Assembly: GCF_013141695.1 (NCBI RefSeq) | Contig: NZ_WHNY01000075.1 | Location: 1-64,000, forward strand | From: Paenibacillus plantarum | GTDB taxonomy: Bacteria > Bacillota > Bacilli > Paenibacillales > NBRC-103111 | Length of the DNA: 64,000 nt | Reading direction: 5' to 3' | Part shown: positions 25,520-34,973 of the stretch, piece after piece | Numbering within the stretch: position 1 is the first letter of the stretch | Layout: the number at the start of each line of letters is the position of its first letter | The notes under the pieces: generated by a model | Databases searched by the model: none | What the model was told of the DNA's origin: nothing | Seen by the model: only the letters and a program-made list of their open reading frames with translations | Made by a program: the position numbers and the translations under genes

Positions 25520-28030
25520 TCAAACGTTCATTGCACTCACAGTCAAACGATTCAAATCTACTTTGGCACCAGTTGGATCACTAATCTGCACAGTCACTTG
25601 CTCACCCGCAAGCAAATCAAAGAAGTTGTCGCTGAAGCGAATGTTACCCTGTGGCAGATCCAGCTTCACCATCCGCGCATGTGCGCCATTAGCGGTAATC
25701 TGCACAGTTTGCGCCTCTGCATCGACGTTCACGCTAAGCGAAGTCGCAGGGAACTGAAGATCTTTCTGATCGCGCAGATAATGAAGATTATCAGGCGCAG
25801 CCCAGTCTGTTGTGTGAACGCGGACAACAACTTGCTCCGCAGATGCTCCATTTAAGACGGTAGCTTCTGGCAGACTTCCCAGTTGGATCGCAGAGTTCGC
25901 CGCCACAGAAGCCTCGAATGTATGCTTGAACACTTCCTCACCGGAGAAGTTATAAACTGTTACGTGAACTTGCCCTTGTAACTCAGCCAACGTATCGTTG
26001 ACAGCCCACACGTGCAAGTCCTGCCCAGGCTCATGATCGATGGAGAGCAGAAGCGGGTGATAGAACTTCGTTGCGTAGTAGAAGGAAGCCTTAGGCAACA
26101 ATTCATAATCAATGAGCGACCAGCTTGTGCCTGGCCAGCTATCGTTCAATTGCCAGATGAGGGAACCGCTCGTGCGGTGCTTGTTCCGGCGATAATGCTC
26201 AATACCATACTTCAAGCCTTCGGCTTGTGTCAGCATGGAGAAGTTCATATATTCCTCAATGTTGGTCGGAATACCGGTGTATCCTTCCATAAGGAGAATA
26301 CCTTTTTGGTGATTGGTATCTTTGTTGCGATAAGCCATTTCAACACTGTTCCAGTAGAATTGGCCATTTGGAATGTTTTTCTCCAACGTGTACCGATTGG
26401 CAGAGGCGTGCATACCGAATTCGCTGCTGAAAAGGGTGAAGTCTTTTTTGTAATTTTTGAACGTGACGCCTTGAATACTGTAATCAAGCAAAGGCACATC
26501 ACCGAATTGACGTGGATACACGGAACCATGCCACACCTGCCAGTTATGGCGGTCGCCGACATCAGGATCATTGGCATCATTGCCGCCAAATGGGGAAGAT
26601 GGCCAGTAGGCACGACTGTCATCGAGCAACTCAAGCGCATCAGGAATCAACTCATGGTAAATGATTTCCCCATAGAACGGACAGTTGATGTCGCCTCCAG
26701 CGGATTTCATATCATACAGCCAATCAATTTCATTATTTCCGCACCACAAAGCTAGGGACGTATAATTGCGCAAGCGTTTGATATTATAAATAACTTCGTT
26801 CCGGACATTCTCCATGAAGTCACGGTTGAAATCAGGGAACAACGCATTTGCGAAGGCAAAATCCTGCCAAACCAGAACGCCCCGCTTGTCGCACTCCTCA
26901 TAGAAGACATCCTTCTCATAGATGCCGCCTGCCCATACACGAAGCATGTTCTGATTCGAAGTAACCGAAAGATCAATTAAGTCTCGATAGCGTTGATCTG
27001 GAATACTTCCAATGAAGTGATCAGCCGGGATCCAGTTGGTACCTTTGGCGAATAGTTTGACACCATTGAGTACAAAAGCAAAGGCATTCTGACCTTCCGC
27101 ATCCTTCAATTGCAGCTCAATCGTACGGATACCTAAGGGTTTGCGATACGCATCAACTTGCTCACCGTCTGCATATAGAACAACTTCCAGCTCGTACAAG
27201 TAAGGTTTGCCGAGGTCATGTGTCCACCAAAGTTGTGGATCAACAACTTGTAAAGTAAACGATTCAGTAGATTGCACATTCCCCTGAGCAGAAGCAACCA
27301 CTTGACCAGCTGCGTCCACTAAACGAATGTCACATGACTTCTGTACACCTTTGCGAAGTGTTGTTACGTCGACATCAACTTGTACTTCTGCCCCAGTATC
27401 ATGGATCGTGCGTGTTCTTGCAAAAACACTGTCCAGCTTCGCGCGGCGGTAACGCTCGATAAAGACTTTGCCCCAAATACCGACCGTGACCATACGAGGA
27501 CCCCAGTCCCAGCCGAAGTTCATCGCAGCTTTACGCAGCCAAGGGCGCTCTTTCGTATAAGAGGACCATTGGAATAATTCTTTATCCTTGTTATGTAAAT
27601 GCAAAGGATCAAATTTAACGGCAATTGAATTTTTACCATCCTGAATGACGCGTGTAACATCGAAGGTATGAGCCATCAACATGTTGCTCGTTGTTCCGAT
27701 TTCCTTCCCATTCACATAGATCGTAGCAAACGTATCAAGACCTTCGAAGGTTAATTCATGCTTCTCTTTCTCATCGGTTCCATGCACTAACGAATAATTG
27801 AAGGAGTGGCGGTACCACCATTCTTTCTGCTCGATCCAACGGCTCTTCGCATCATTATGACCGAAATACGGATTCTCAATCAATTCTCGTTCAATGAGTG
27901 CGGAATGGACATCCCCGGGAACCTTCGCTGTAATCCAGAAACGATCGTCTAACCAAGCTGCCGCGACGTCAAGTGGTCGAACTTGTCCTACTTCGAACTG
28001 CTGCAATCGCCATAATCCTGATAATTCCAT
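25520..28030 (-). CDS. GH2 beta-mannosidase
   Basis: An 836-residue intracellular enzyme that should remove beta-linked mannose from the non-reducing end of oligosaccharides. The N-terminal jelly-roll begins MELSGLWRL and holds VPGDVHSALIE. The acid/base lies in WCGNNEIDW (Glu434) and the nucleophile in FSSEFGMHAS (Glu537), both in family context. C-terminal beta domains complete the usual GH2 mannosidase length. No signal peptide. AGAGGAG lies nine bases before the ATG. It is the last gene of an operon with a sugar importer and a YesM/YesN pair, so its substrate is probably what that importer brings in. GH2 beta-mannosidase is favoured over beta-galactosidase by the NNE and SSEFGM contexts. 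Confidence 0.9.
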   Translation of the reverse strand: MELSGLWRLQQFEVGQVRPLDVAAAWLDDRFWITAKVPGDVHSALIERELIENPYFGHNDAKSRWIEQKEWWYRHSFNYSLVHGTDEKEKHELTFEGLDTFATIYVNGKEIGTTSNMLMAHTFDVTRVIQDGKNSIAVKFDPLHLHNKDKELFQWSSYTKERPWLRKAAMNFGWDWGPRMVTVGIWGKVFIERYRRAKLDSVFARTRTIHDTGAEVQVDVDVTTLRKGVQKSCDIRLVDAAGQVVASAQGNVQSTESFTLQVVDPQLWWTHDLGKPYLYELEVVLYADGEQVDAYRKPLGIRTIELQLKDAEGQNAFAFVLNGVKLFAKGTNWIPADHFIGSIPDQRYRDLIDLSVTSNQNMLRVWAGGIYEKDVFYEECDKRGVLVWQDFAFANALFPDFNRDFMENVRNEVIYNIKRLRNYTSLALWCGNNEIDWLYDMKSAGGDINCPFYGEIIYHELIPDALELLDDSRAYWPSSPFGGNDANDPDVGDRHNWQVWHGSVYPRQFGDVPLLDYSIQGVTFKNYKKDFTLFSSEFGMHASANRYTLEKNIPNGQFYWNSVEMAYRNKDTNHQKGILLMEGYTGIPTNIEEYMNFSMLTQAEGLKYGIEHYRRNKHRTSGSLIWQLNDSWPGTSWSLIDYELLPKASFYYATKFYHPLLLSIDHEPGQDLHVWAVNDTLAELQGQVHVTVYNFSGEEVFKHTFEASVAANSAIQLGSLPEATVLNGASAEQVVVRVHTTDWAAPDNLHYLRDQKDLQFPATSLSVNVDAEAQTVQITANGAHARMVKLDLPQGNIRFSDNFFDLLAGEQVTVQISDPTGAKVDLNRLTVSAMNV

Positions 28031-28061
28031 CTGTGATTTCTCCTCTTACACCATGATATTG

Positions 28062-29645
28062 TTAAAATTTTGGAGGTGGAGCAGCAGGGTGAAGGACTGC
28101 TTCCTCCCGGAACTCACTTGGCGTTTTGCCAGTGAATTTCTTAAACACTTGACTGAAATATTTAATATCTTCAAAACCGACGGAGCTTGCGACATCGGCT
28201 ATTTTGGCAGGGGATACGGTTAGAATTTCCATGGCACGATTAATTTTTTGTCGTGTCACATAGTCACCAAACGTAATACCGGCTTCCTTTTTAAACACTT
28301 CGCTCAAATGATTCGGATGCAGATGCACATATTTAGCAACCTGTTGCAGGCCAACATCTTTCCCCAAATTCTCGTGGATGTAGGCCATGGCTTTCTGTGT
28401 ATGTGTGGCTTGTCCGTTCCCCAATCGATGATGATACAGTTCCATAACGGTCAATAAATATTGAAATAAGGCATCCTTCAGGACAATATCCCGTTTGACG
28501 ACGAAGGCGATATTTTGACCATCCAGTGCGCCTTGTCGTCCCGTTGCTGTTAATACACGTTCCAGCCAACGATGAGCAGACAGGGCAGCTGAACGGACCA
28601 ACGATTCAAGGGATTCGATCGTCATGTGCGGGTCGCTCAATTCCGAATGCATATGTCGCTGAACCCAGTTCTTCAATGCAACGGAGTCGTCCTCCAACAG
28701 GATCGAAGAGAGCTCGAGCTCCTCCTCGTGCGTACAGACAGTTTTGCCGCCTTTACGCTTAACAATGTCTGAATAAATCAGAATAGATTCATCGAGGTGA
28801 TGTTTATAGCTAAACGCATAGTCCGCCGTGACATACGATTTATATAAATCAGACTGTTGCCCTACGACTTCACCGACGGAAATGCTGACTTTGCATTTGA
28901 GCAGCCTCTCGATTTTCTGCTTCGCTGAATCAGGATGATCGAAGAAGTCAGATGCGCTTGTTTTGGGAAGCGCCACGACAATCCGTTGCCTGTAAATCAA
29001 CGTTTCACATTGCAAGATGTCGTTCAGCATATTGTCAACGGCGAAAAGCAGCAGAGAAATTTCCGATGCTGTTTCTCCCCATCCTTCAGCGGTCACCACG
29101 TAGGTTTGAAATTTGGGTTGCTCATGCTCATGTGAGAGAAATAGGAGAGGAAGGTAGTCCGGCAGCATAGCTGCATCAACTGCGGCGGATTCCCCCTCGA
29201 TAATCCAGCGTTCAAACAAACGATTGCGAACTTCTTTGTTCTTATATTGATCCTGATTGAGATGCTTCCATTTATCTTCAATGCGCTGTTTGACTTGAAG
29301 GACGGTTTTCATAATCTCTTCAGGACGACTGGATTTCAAGAGATAGTCGCTGACTCCTTGCCGAATCGCTTGCTGTGTATACATGAAATCATCATACCCA
29401 GATAAGATTATCGTCTCGATATCAGGGATAATTTCTTTCGCTTTAAGGGCAAGTTCTAACCCATTCATATGCTTCATTCGGATATCCGTTAATAAAATGT
29501 TCGGACGTTCCTCAGGCATGCGGCGAAGCGCCTCTTCGGCCGAAACGGCTGGTTTAAGCAGCTCGAGTCCAATCTCTTTCCAATTAATGACTTTGGCCAA
29601 GCCTGTTCGGATGATGACCTCGTCATCAACGATCAAGATTTTCAT
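28062..29645 (-). CDS. YesN-type response regulator with AraC DNA-binding domain
   Basis: A 527-residue protein. The start is the ATG at 29645 (MKILIVDDE), which has GGAGG upstream; the frame opens further but without such a site. The receiver domain (1-120) has DDE at 7-9, phospho-acceptor Asp54 (LLTDIRM) and Lys in LLKSSRP. A long middle region follows, then a C-terminal AraC-type double helix-turn-helix (about 415-515: GLQQVAKYVHLHPNHLSEVFKKE, DVASSVGFEDIKYFSQVFKK). It overlaps the end of the kinase gene by 20 bp. It should control its own operon or the neighbouring carbohydrate genes. Confidence 0.92.
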   Translation of the reverse strand: MKILIVDDEVIIRTGLAKVINWKEIGLELLKPAVSAEEALRRMPEERPNILLTDIRMKHMNGLELALKAKEIIPDIETIILSGYDDFMYTQQAIRQGVSDYLLKSSRPEEIMKTVLQVKQRIEDKWKHLNQDQYKNKEVRNRLFERWIIEGESAAVDAAMLPDYLPLLFLSHEHEQPKFQTYVVTAEGWGETASEISLLLFAVDNMLNDILQCETLIYRQRIVVALPKTSASDFFDHPDSAKQKIERLLKCKVSISVGEVVGQQSDLYKSYVTADYAFSYKHHLDESILIYSDIVKRKGGKTVCTHEEELELSSILLEDDSVALKNWVQRHMHSELSDPHMTIESLESLVRSAALSAHRWLERVLTATGRQGALDGQNIAFVVKRDIVLKDALFQYLLTVMELYHHRLGNGQATHTQKAMAYIHENLGKDVGLQQVAKYVHLHPNHLSEVFKKEAGITFGDYVTRQKINRAMEILTVSPAKIADVASSVGFEDIKYFSQVFKKFTGKTPSEFREEAVLHPAAPPPKF

Positions 29646-31398
29646 GGTTATCCTCCAAAACTGGGATCGCAAATGACACACACGTGCCTTCATTCAATCG
29701 GCTCTCGATCTTGATCCCCGAATCAAGCCCGTAATGCAATTGCAGTCGCTCGTGCACATTACGCAGCCCATAACTGGCATCGTTAGCTTCCATGCCCTCA
29801 GCAGGGTATAAACTTTCAGTGACTTCGCGCAACCGATCTTCCGTCATCCCGATGCCATCATCCATCACCTTGACATGCATCGAATTGCCCTTTAGCTCAA
29901 CATAAATGGAAATAACACCTGGTTCCTCTTTCATTTGAATACCATGAATCATCGCATTTTCAACCAATGGTTGAAGCAACAATTTCAGCATGAACGTATC
30001 GCTAAGTCGAGCGTCAACCACGTAATCCACGGTAAATTCATCTGGGAAACGGATGGATTGAACCTGCACATAATTGCGAATATGGGCTAGCTCTTGCGAG
30101 ACCTTGCAATATTCTTTGCCTTTATTCAAGCTGAAACGCAAGAAGTCACTTAAGGCACCGACCATCTCGGCGATGCGATTCTCTTCATTGAGCAAAGCAA
30201 TCCAATGAATCGAGGACAGCGTGTTATAGAGGAAATGCGGATTGATTTGAGCTTGCAATGCCCGCATATCTGCTTCTTTTTTGCGCGTTTCATTGTGTAT
30301 GAGCTGCTTCTTCAAGGCTTCGATATGTGTGCTTAACAAATTGTAGCTGCCAGCTAGTCGCCCAATTTCATCTGAGGTGTATACCGGATAGTGGGGTAAA
30401 GGTTCATCAGGATTGATTTTGGTTAACAATCGGGTTAGCGATCCGAGAGGCGTGGTGACCTTACGAATGACGAATATGGTGAGAAACACATTGGTAAGGA
30501 CAGAAAGCGCCACAGCAACGGCTGTTAATTGCAAAATGTACCGATTCTGCGCACTGTATAGCTTTGATGGAATAATGCCAACAATTGTCCAGTTAATCAT
30601 CGGTTCTCGATAAAATAGAATGCTTTGTTGTGTTTTCCCGGCACCTGACGTCCATACCCCGGAAGAATAGCCGCGAACGCGATCTTTTATACCAGGGAAC
30701 AAGCTATCGGCTTCTTGTGACAGCCAACTCTTCGTGGTTGAAGACATGATTTCATTCCGATCATTTAACAAAGCAACTTGGCCATAGCCATCGGCTAACT
30801 GTGGAACGGACCAAGTACGGGAGAGCACTTGCTCATCCACACTGATCGATAACCAACCAAGTGTTTGAAAGGTATTCATAGCGCGTACGGGTCGTATAAA
30901 GGAAAATACTTGTCGTTTCCCCAAATAATTCTCAATGTGATATAAGCCCGTCCACAACTTATCTGTTATCTGTTTAATGGCGATCTCTTGATCCAAACTC
31001 GAATTGTAGATCGTAGAGGTAGAGAGAGGCATCGTGTTATTGCTGGGATAAATGGTGATATTTGAAATGTAATCCTTGGTGTACACCAGATTCGTCATTA
31101 ACCCAAGGATTTGTGCTTGCGCATCCAAATTCTCATCAGTTCGTTTCAAATACGATTGAATATCCCTTTGCCCGATCAGAAAAATAGAAATATTCTCAAC
31201 ATCTTTCAGAATGAATTGAAATTTGGCATCCATTTGCGCGAGTGAATTCAAGCCTGCTTGCTGCGCCTTTTCTTTGGTAATATCCGATGATGTTGTAAAA
31301 GCGAAAGTACCCAGAAACAAGAGGGGGATTAAGGTTGTGACAAGCATAATGAAGGATAGCTTACGCTGTAAAGAATAGCCGAACCACTCGCGCAACAC
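29626..31398 (-). CDS. YesM-type sensor histidine kinase
   Basis: A 590-residue kinase from GTG with TAGGAG upstream. Two membrane helices (about 15-38 and 290-312) flank an extracellular sensor (dCache-like). A HAMP region follows, then the His_kinase block with QINPHFLYNTLSSIHW, where the His is phosphorylated, and an ATPase domain (LLQPLVENAMIHG, DDGIGM, GLRNVHERL). This is the LytS/YesM class, paired with the adjacent YesN regulator. It probably reports an extracellular sugar or the loaded binding protein; that is inference from the operon. Confidence 0.92.
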   Translation of the reverse strand: MLREWFGYSLQRKLSFIMLVTTLIPLLFLGTFAFTTSSDITKEKAQQAGLNSLAQMDAKFQFILKDVENISIFLIGQRDIQSYLKRTDENLDAQAQILGLMTNLVYTKDYISNITIYPSNNTMPLSTSTIYNSSLDQEIAIKQITDKLWTGLYHIENYLGKRQVFSFIRPVRAMNTFQTLGWLSISVDEQVLSRTWSVPQLADGYGQVALLNDRNEIMSSTTKSWLSQEADSLFPGIKDRVRGYSSGVWTSGAGKTQQSILFYREPMINWTIVGIIPSKLYSAQNRYILQLTAVAVALSVLTNVFLTIFVIRKVTTPLGSLTRLLTKINPDEPLPHYPVYTSDEIGRLAGSYNLLSTHIEALKKQLIHNETRKKEADMRALQAQINPHFLYNTLSSIHWIALLNEENRIAEMVGALSDFLRFSLNKGKEYCKVSQELAHIRNYVQVQSIRFPDEFTVDYVVDARLSDTFMLKLLLQPLVENAMIHGIQMKEEPGVISIYVELKGNSMHVKVMDDGIGMTEDRLREVTESLYPAEGMEANDASYGLRNVHERLQLHYGLDSGIKIESRLNEGTCVSFAIPVLEDNHENLDR

Positions 31399-31438
31399 GT
31401 GTCATCTCCTAACTCGTTGTCTGGATCGTTGAAATCAA

Positions 31439-32314
31439 TCAGCCTTTTACAGCTCCCGCGGTCATCCCTTTCATAACTTGCTCTTGGAAGGCCAAGTACA
31501 CGGCAATTGTCGGAATGACAGCGATCGTCATAGCGGCGAGCGTTAAGCCGTAGTCTGTTTGGTAACCATCAGCGAAATTAGCGATGCTTAGCGGTAACGT
31601 TTTTAAACTGCTTTTGCTAATAAAAACAAGTGCGAACGAGAAGTCATTCCAGAAATGCAAGAAGCTCAGGATAACGACTGTTGATAGGGCCGGCAGTGAG
31701 ATTGGCAGCATAATACGCCAGAATACGCCCCAAAGTTTCGTGCCATCAATATAGGCAGCTTCTTCGATTTCTTTGGGTACGGAAGCCAAATAGGCAGTGA
31801 GAACGAAGATGGCAGTCGGTAATGCGAAAGCCGTGTAAGGTAAGATAAGCGCCCAATACGTATTCAATAGACCAATTTGTTTCATGAGAATAAACAAAGG
31901 TACTAATGTACTATGAATGGGAATGAGCATCCCGATGACGAAGAATGCCAGGATAATGCCTTTGAAACGGAATTTGATTCTAGCTAATACATAAGCTGCT
32001 AAGGAACTTAAAAATAGCGTAAGTGCGAGTGAGACCAGCGAGACGATGACCGAGTTGAGAAAAGCCGTACCCATTTTAGATGCTTGCCATGCGGTTACGT
32101 AATTCGAAAATTTCCATACTTGGGGCAATCCGAACGGATGATTAAAGAATTCACTATTCGTTTTAAATGAGGAAATAACGAGCCAAAACAACGGATAAAG
32201 CGTGAGAATCGCATATAGGGTTAAGAACGTCCAGAGTGCGCCTTGTTTCCATACTTGAAACGAGAACTTGCGGGTTGTCGCAGTCGATTTTACTTGAATG
32301 GGAATAGAAGACAT
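31439..32314 (-). CDS. sugar ABC transporter permease (MalG/CUT1 type)
   Basis: A 291-residue membrane protein. The ATG at 32314 (MSSIPIQ) is chosen because AAAGGAGG precedes it; the frame extends 63 bases upstream into the previous gene. Six hydrophobic segments are visible, with the EAA loop EEAAYIDGTKLWGVFWRIMLP, which contacts the ATPase. It forms the importer with the permease and binding protein upstream. No ATPase gene is present in the operon, so a shared MsmX-type ATPase encoded elsewhere must power it. Confidence 0.92.
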   Translation of the reverse strand: MSSIPIQVKSTATTRKFSFQVWKQGALWTFLTLYAILTLYPLFWLVISSFKTNSEFFNHPFGLPQVWKFSNYVTAWQASKMGTAFLNSVIVSLVSLALTLFLSSLAAYVLARIKFRFKGIILAFFVIGMLIPIHSTLVPLFILMKQIGLLNTYWALILPYTAFALPTAIFVLTAYLASVPKEIEEAAYIDGTKLWGVFWRIMLPISLPALSTVVILSFLHFWNDFSFALVFISKSSLKTLPLSIANFADGYQTDYGLTLAAMTIAVIPTIAVYLAFQEQVMKGMTAGAVKG

Positions 32315-32333
32315 AGTCAGCTTCCTCCTTTCG

Positions 32334-33209
32334 TTATACTTTGGATTTACGACTTGTTGCCCATTGGCTAATTCCAATGAAAATAAGGCTGATCAAGACG
32401 ATTGTTGTCGAGATGGCACTACCGAATCCATATCGGTATGAGGAAAAAGTCGAATTATACATATACGTAGCGAGTAGCTCAGTTGCGTGAGCGGGTCCGC
32501 CCTTGGTCATGACATACACGAGATCGAAGGATTTTAAGCTACCAGAAATACATAGAATAATGGCAATTTGTACTGTACTCCACATCATCGGCAGGGTGAC
32601 GGAGAATAACTTGCGTGCACCTTCAGCGCCATCGATTTGCGTAGCATCGTGAATTTCACCAGGAATATTTTGAAAAGCCGAGATGAAAATAATGAGATAC
32701 AAACCGACAAAGCTCCAAATCAGAGGAGGAGCTAATGCGAAGATAGCGATCTTAGGATCTGATAACCATTGCAGCTTCCAAGATTCTAAACCTAGCTTCT
32801 CTAGGAGAAGGTTCAGAATTCCGATTTGCGGATGATAAATATATTGCCAGATCATTCCGATCACGACCGAGGACATGACCATCGGAACGAAGACGGCAGA
32901 ACGGATGAACCGTTGAAGCGCATTGCTTTTATGCAGCAGAATGGCCAGAATGAGAGCAACTGGCAGCTGGCCGAACACAGCAACAACAAGAAAAATAAGG
33001 TTATTCTTTAAGGATGTCCAAAAAATAGGATCATGAATAATTTCTACATAGTTTTTCAAACCGATAAATTTCGCCGTACCAATACCTTTCCAGTCGAAGA
33101 AGCTATAGTAGCCTGACCAGATAACGGGGACAAACACAAATAAGGCATAAACAAGTATCGCAGGGGCAAGGCTCATAAAAACAAACCTGCGGACGTAAGC
33201 AGCATTCAT
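32334..33209 (-). CDS. sugar ABC transporter permease (MalF/CUT1 type)
   Basis: A 291-residue membrane protein with six helices and an EAA-like loop (HDATQIDGAEGARKLFSVTLP). I take the ATG at 33209 (MNAAYVRR); a GTG nine bases upstream is possible. It lies 19 bp before the second permease. The stem-loop at 33240-33268 separates it from the binding-protein gene and would lower permease expression relative to the binding protein. Confidence 0.92.
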   Translation of the reverse strand: MNAAYVRRFVFMSLAPAILVYALFVFVPVIWSGYYSFFDWKGIGTAKFIGLKNYVEIIHDPIFWTSLKNNLIFLVVAVFGQLPVALILAILLHKSNALQRFIRSAVFVPMVMSSVVIGMIWQYIYHPQIGILNLLLEKLGLESWKLQWLSDPKIAIFALAPPLIWSFVGLYLIIFISAFQNIPGEIHDATQIDGAEGARKLFSVTLPMMWSTVQIAIILCISGSLKSFDLVYVMTKGGPAHATELLATYMYNSTFSSYRYGFGSAISTTIVLISLIFIGISQWATSRKSKV

Positions 33210-33239
33210 CAATCTCACTACCTTCTTGTATGAAATTAG

Positions 33240-33268
33240 CCAGCCCTGCCACAGATGTGGAGGGCTGG
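33240..33268 (-). terminator. intra-operon stem-loop between binding protein and permease genes
   Basis: An 8-bp perfect stem (CCAGCCCT / AGGGCTGG) lies 16 bases after the binding-protein stop codon and is not followed by a T run. Such a hairpin usually protects the upstream mRNA or attenuates transcription, giving an excess of binding protein. Confidence 0.6.
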
Positions 33269-33283
33269 TTGTACGATAACGTA

Positions 33284-34603
33284 TTATTTACCTAATGACG
33301 CAGCTTGTGAGTCTTGAATTTTCTTAGCAATCGCTTCGGCACTTCCACCCATTAGAAGTTCTTGTAGACCATTATTGATAACTTCAACTGCAGCGGAGCT
33401 TAGTTTAGCATCATAAACCGGTGTGATTTTCGTTGTTTTCATAAGGTCATTGAGTTCAACGAATAACGGGTTTGCTTTGGAAGGATCAAGATCAATTTTG
33501 TAGCTAACCAATGTGGAGCTGTTCAGCGTTGCTTGTTGACCATCTGGACCAGATAGTGCATAGAACAATTTTTGAGCGGCTTCTTTTTTAGCTCCAGTAA
33601 GTTTCTTGCTAACGCCAAGTCCAGTTCCAACTACACCAGACGTGGATTGAGGATCACCTTTTCCACCTGCAATGGATGGCAGTAGAGCGATATGTGTGTT
33701 GGCAAGCAAATCTTTCGGTGCATTCTGAACGACGTCAGCCATTGCCCATCCACCATCGATGAACATCGCAGCTTTACCTTGATAGAACAGTTGTCTCATT
33801 TGGTTTTGATCAATACTGTTGAAGCCATCTTGGAACGCTTTGGCATTGCTTAGCTCTTGCAGCTTTTTTAAAGCTTGGATGAATTCAGGATCTGTAAACT
33901 TCACGCCATCTTGCTTAGCAGCTTTAAGGAACCAGTCAGAACCCGTCATACGATCAGCAAGTCCGCTGAAAATCGTGGATTGGGCAGCCCAGTTTGCTTT
34001 ATTACCAAGCGCGATTGGAATGATTTTGTTGTCGTTGAACGTTTTGACAGCGGCCATAAGCTCATCCCACGTTTTAGGAACAGCAACATGATACTGATCA
34101 AGAAGCGCTTTATTGTAGTAAATAAAGGAAGTTGGAGATAAGTTCATAGGTACGGAGTAGATTTTGCTATCTACCGTATATCCGTCTAAAGCGCCTGGAA
34201 TGAAATTGTTTTTCCATTCTGGTTTGCTATCCAAGAACTCATTGATCGGTTGAAGCAAGTTACCGCTAACGAATTCCTTCGTCATCGCATCTGGCCACAT
34301 CACGAATAAGTCAGGCATTTCATTGGCTGCTGCTACGGTCTTCAGTCTCGTTTTTAAACCGTCGGTTGGAAGACCTTCAATTTCCAAAGTGATATCTTTA
34401 TTTTGAGCTTGGAAATCATCCAGAATTTTACGCATAGCAACAGCTTTCGCATCTTGACCAGACCAGTTGTGCCAAATGGTAAGCTTTACTTTCTCGCCGG
34501 ATGTGCCTTTATCTGCGGGAGCAGTTTCTTCGCCATTTCCACATGCGGATACAAGAACGGTTGTTGCAAGTAAAGCTGTAGAGATAAGTGTTAGTTTTTT
34601 CAT
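33284..34603 (-). CDS. sugar ABC transporter substrate-binding lipoprotein
   Basis: A 439-residue lipoprotein with lipobox VSAC (Cys about residue 21) after a short export signal, and AGGAGG before the ATG. It has an extracellular solute-binding family 1 fold (VKLTIWHNWSGQD, LFVMWPDAMTKEFVSGNLLQPI, FIDGGWAMADV). It captures an oligosaccharide outside the membrane and delivers it to the two downstream permeases. The beta-mannosidase at the end of the operon suggests a manno-oligosaccharide ligand. A possible promoter (TTACGA, 16 bp, TAGAAT on the minus strand, about 50 bp upstream) fits a first gene. Confidence 0.92.
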   Translation of the reverse strand: MKKLTLISTALLATTVLVSACGNGEETAPADKGTSGEKVKLTIWHNWSGQDAKAVAMRKILDDFQAQNKDITLEIEGLPTDGLKTRLKTVAAANEMPDLFVMWPDAMTKEFVSGNLLQPINEFLDSKPEWKNNFIPGALDGYTVDSKIYSVPMNLSPTSFIYYNKALLDQYHVAVPKTWDELMAAVKTFNDNKIIPIALGNKANWAAQSTIFSGLADRMTGSDWFLKAAKQDGVKFTDPEFIQALKKLQELSNAKAFQDGFNSIDQNQMRQLFYQGKAAMFIDGGWAMADVVQNAPKDLLANTHIALLPSIAGGKGDPQSTSGVVGTGLGVSKKLTGAKKEAAQKLFYALSGPDGQQATLNSSTLVSYKIDLDPSKANPLFVELNDLMKTTKITPVYDAKLSSAAVEVINNGLQELLMGGSAEAIAKKIQDSQAASLGK

Positions 34604-34973
34604 GTTCGACCTCCTGATTGATTGACTCTACTTCATTCTAAGGATTTTCGGATGTTTCGTAAGGTGAACAGGATAAGGACCAGGGTAGAAAATGATCGGA
34701 TATCGACCTGCTATTCTTCAGCATATCCATAAGTAAGGTAGAATAAGGCAAGGTCGTCGTTATAGTTAAAATATCCCAATACCTTAAGTAACTCTCCTAA
34801 TCTTCTTAAGTTTACCGCTTTCATTACGATCCATATTTTTCTATGATGGAGATACCAACTACGAGTCAGCATCCTACTTTGTAAGACGAGAGGGTGATCG
34901 GAGCAATTATGTAATCGCTTACCAACGGAATGTGGAGCAGGATAGATCGTTTCTAATCTAAGGGAGGTATACA
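34604..34973. other. divergent 370-bp promoter region
   Basis: It lies between the binding-protein gene (minus) and the beta-helix enzyme gene (plus). The minus side has TAGAAT about 35 bases before the binding-protein start region; the plus side ends in AAGGGAGG. The short minus frame crossing it has no ribosome site and is not called. No RNA element recognised. Confidence 0.45.

Noticed and set aside
26012-26755. 247-codon plus-strand open frame
   Set aside because: It is antisense to the beta-mannosidase gene and runs through its catalytic region; no start signal or domain.
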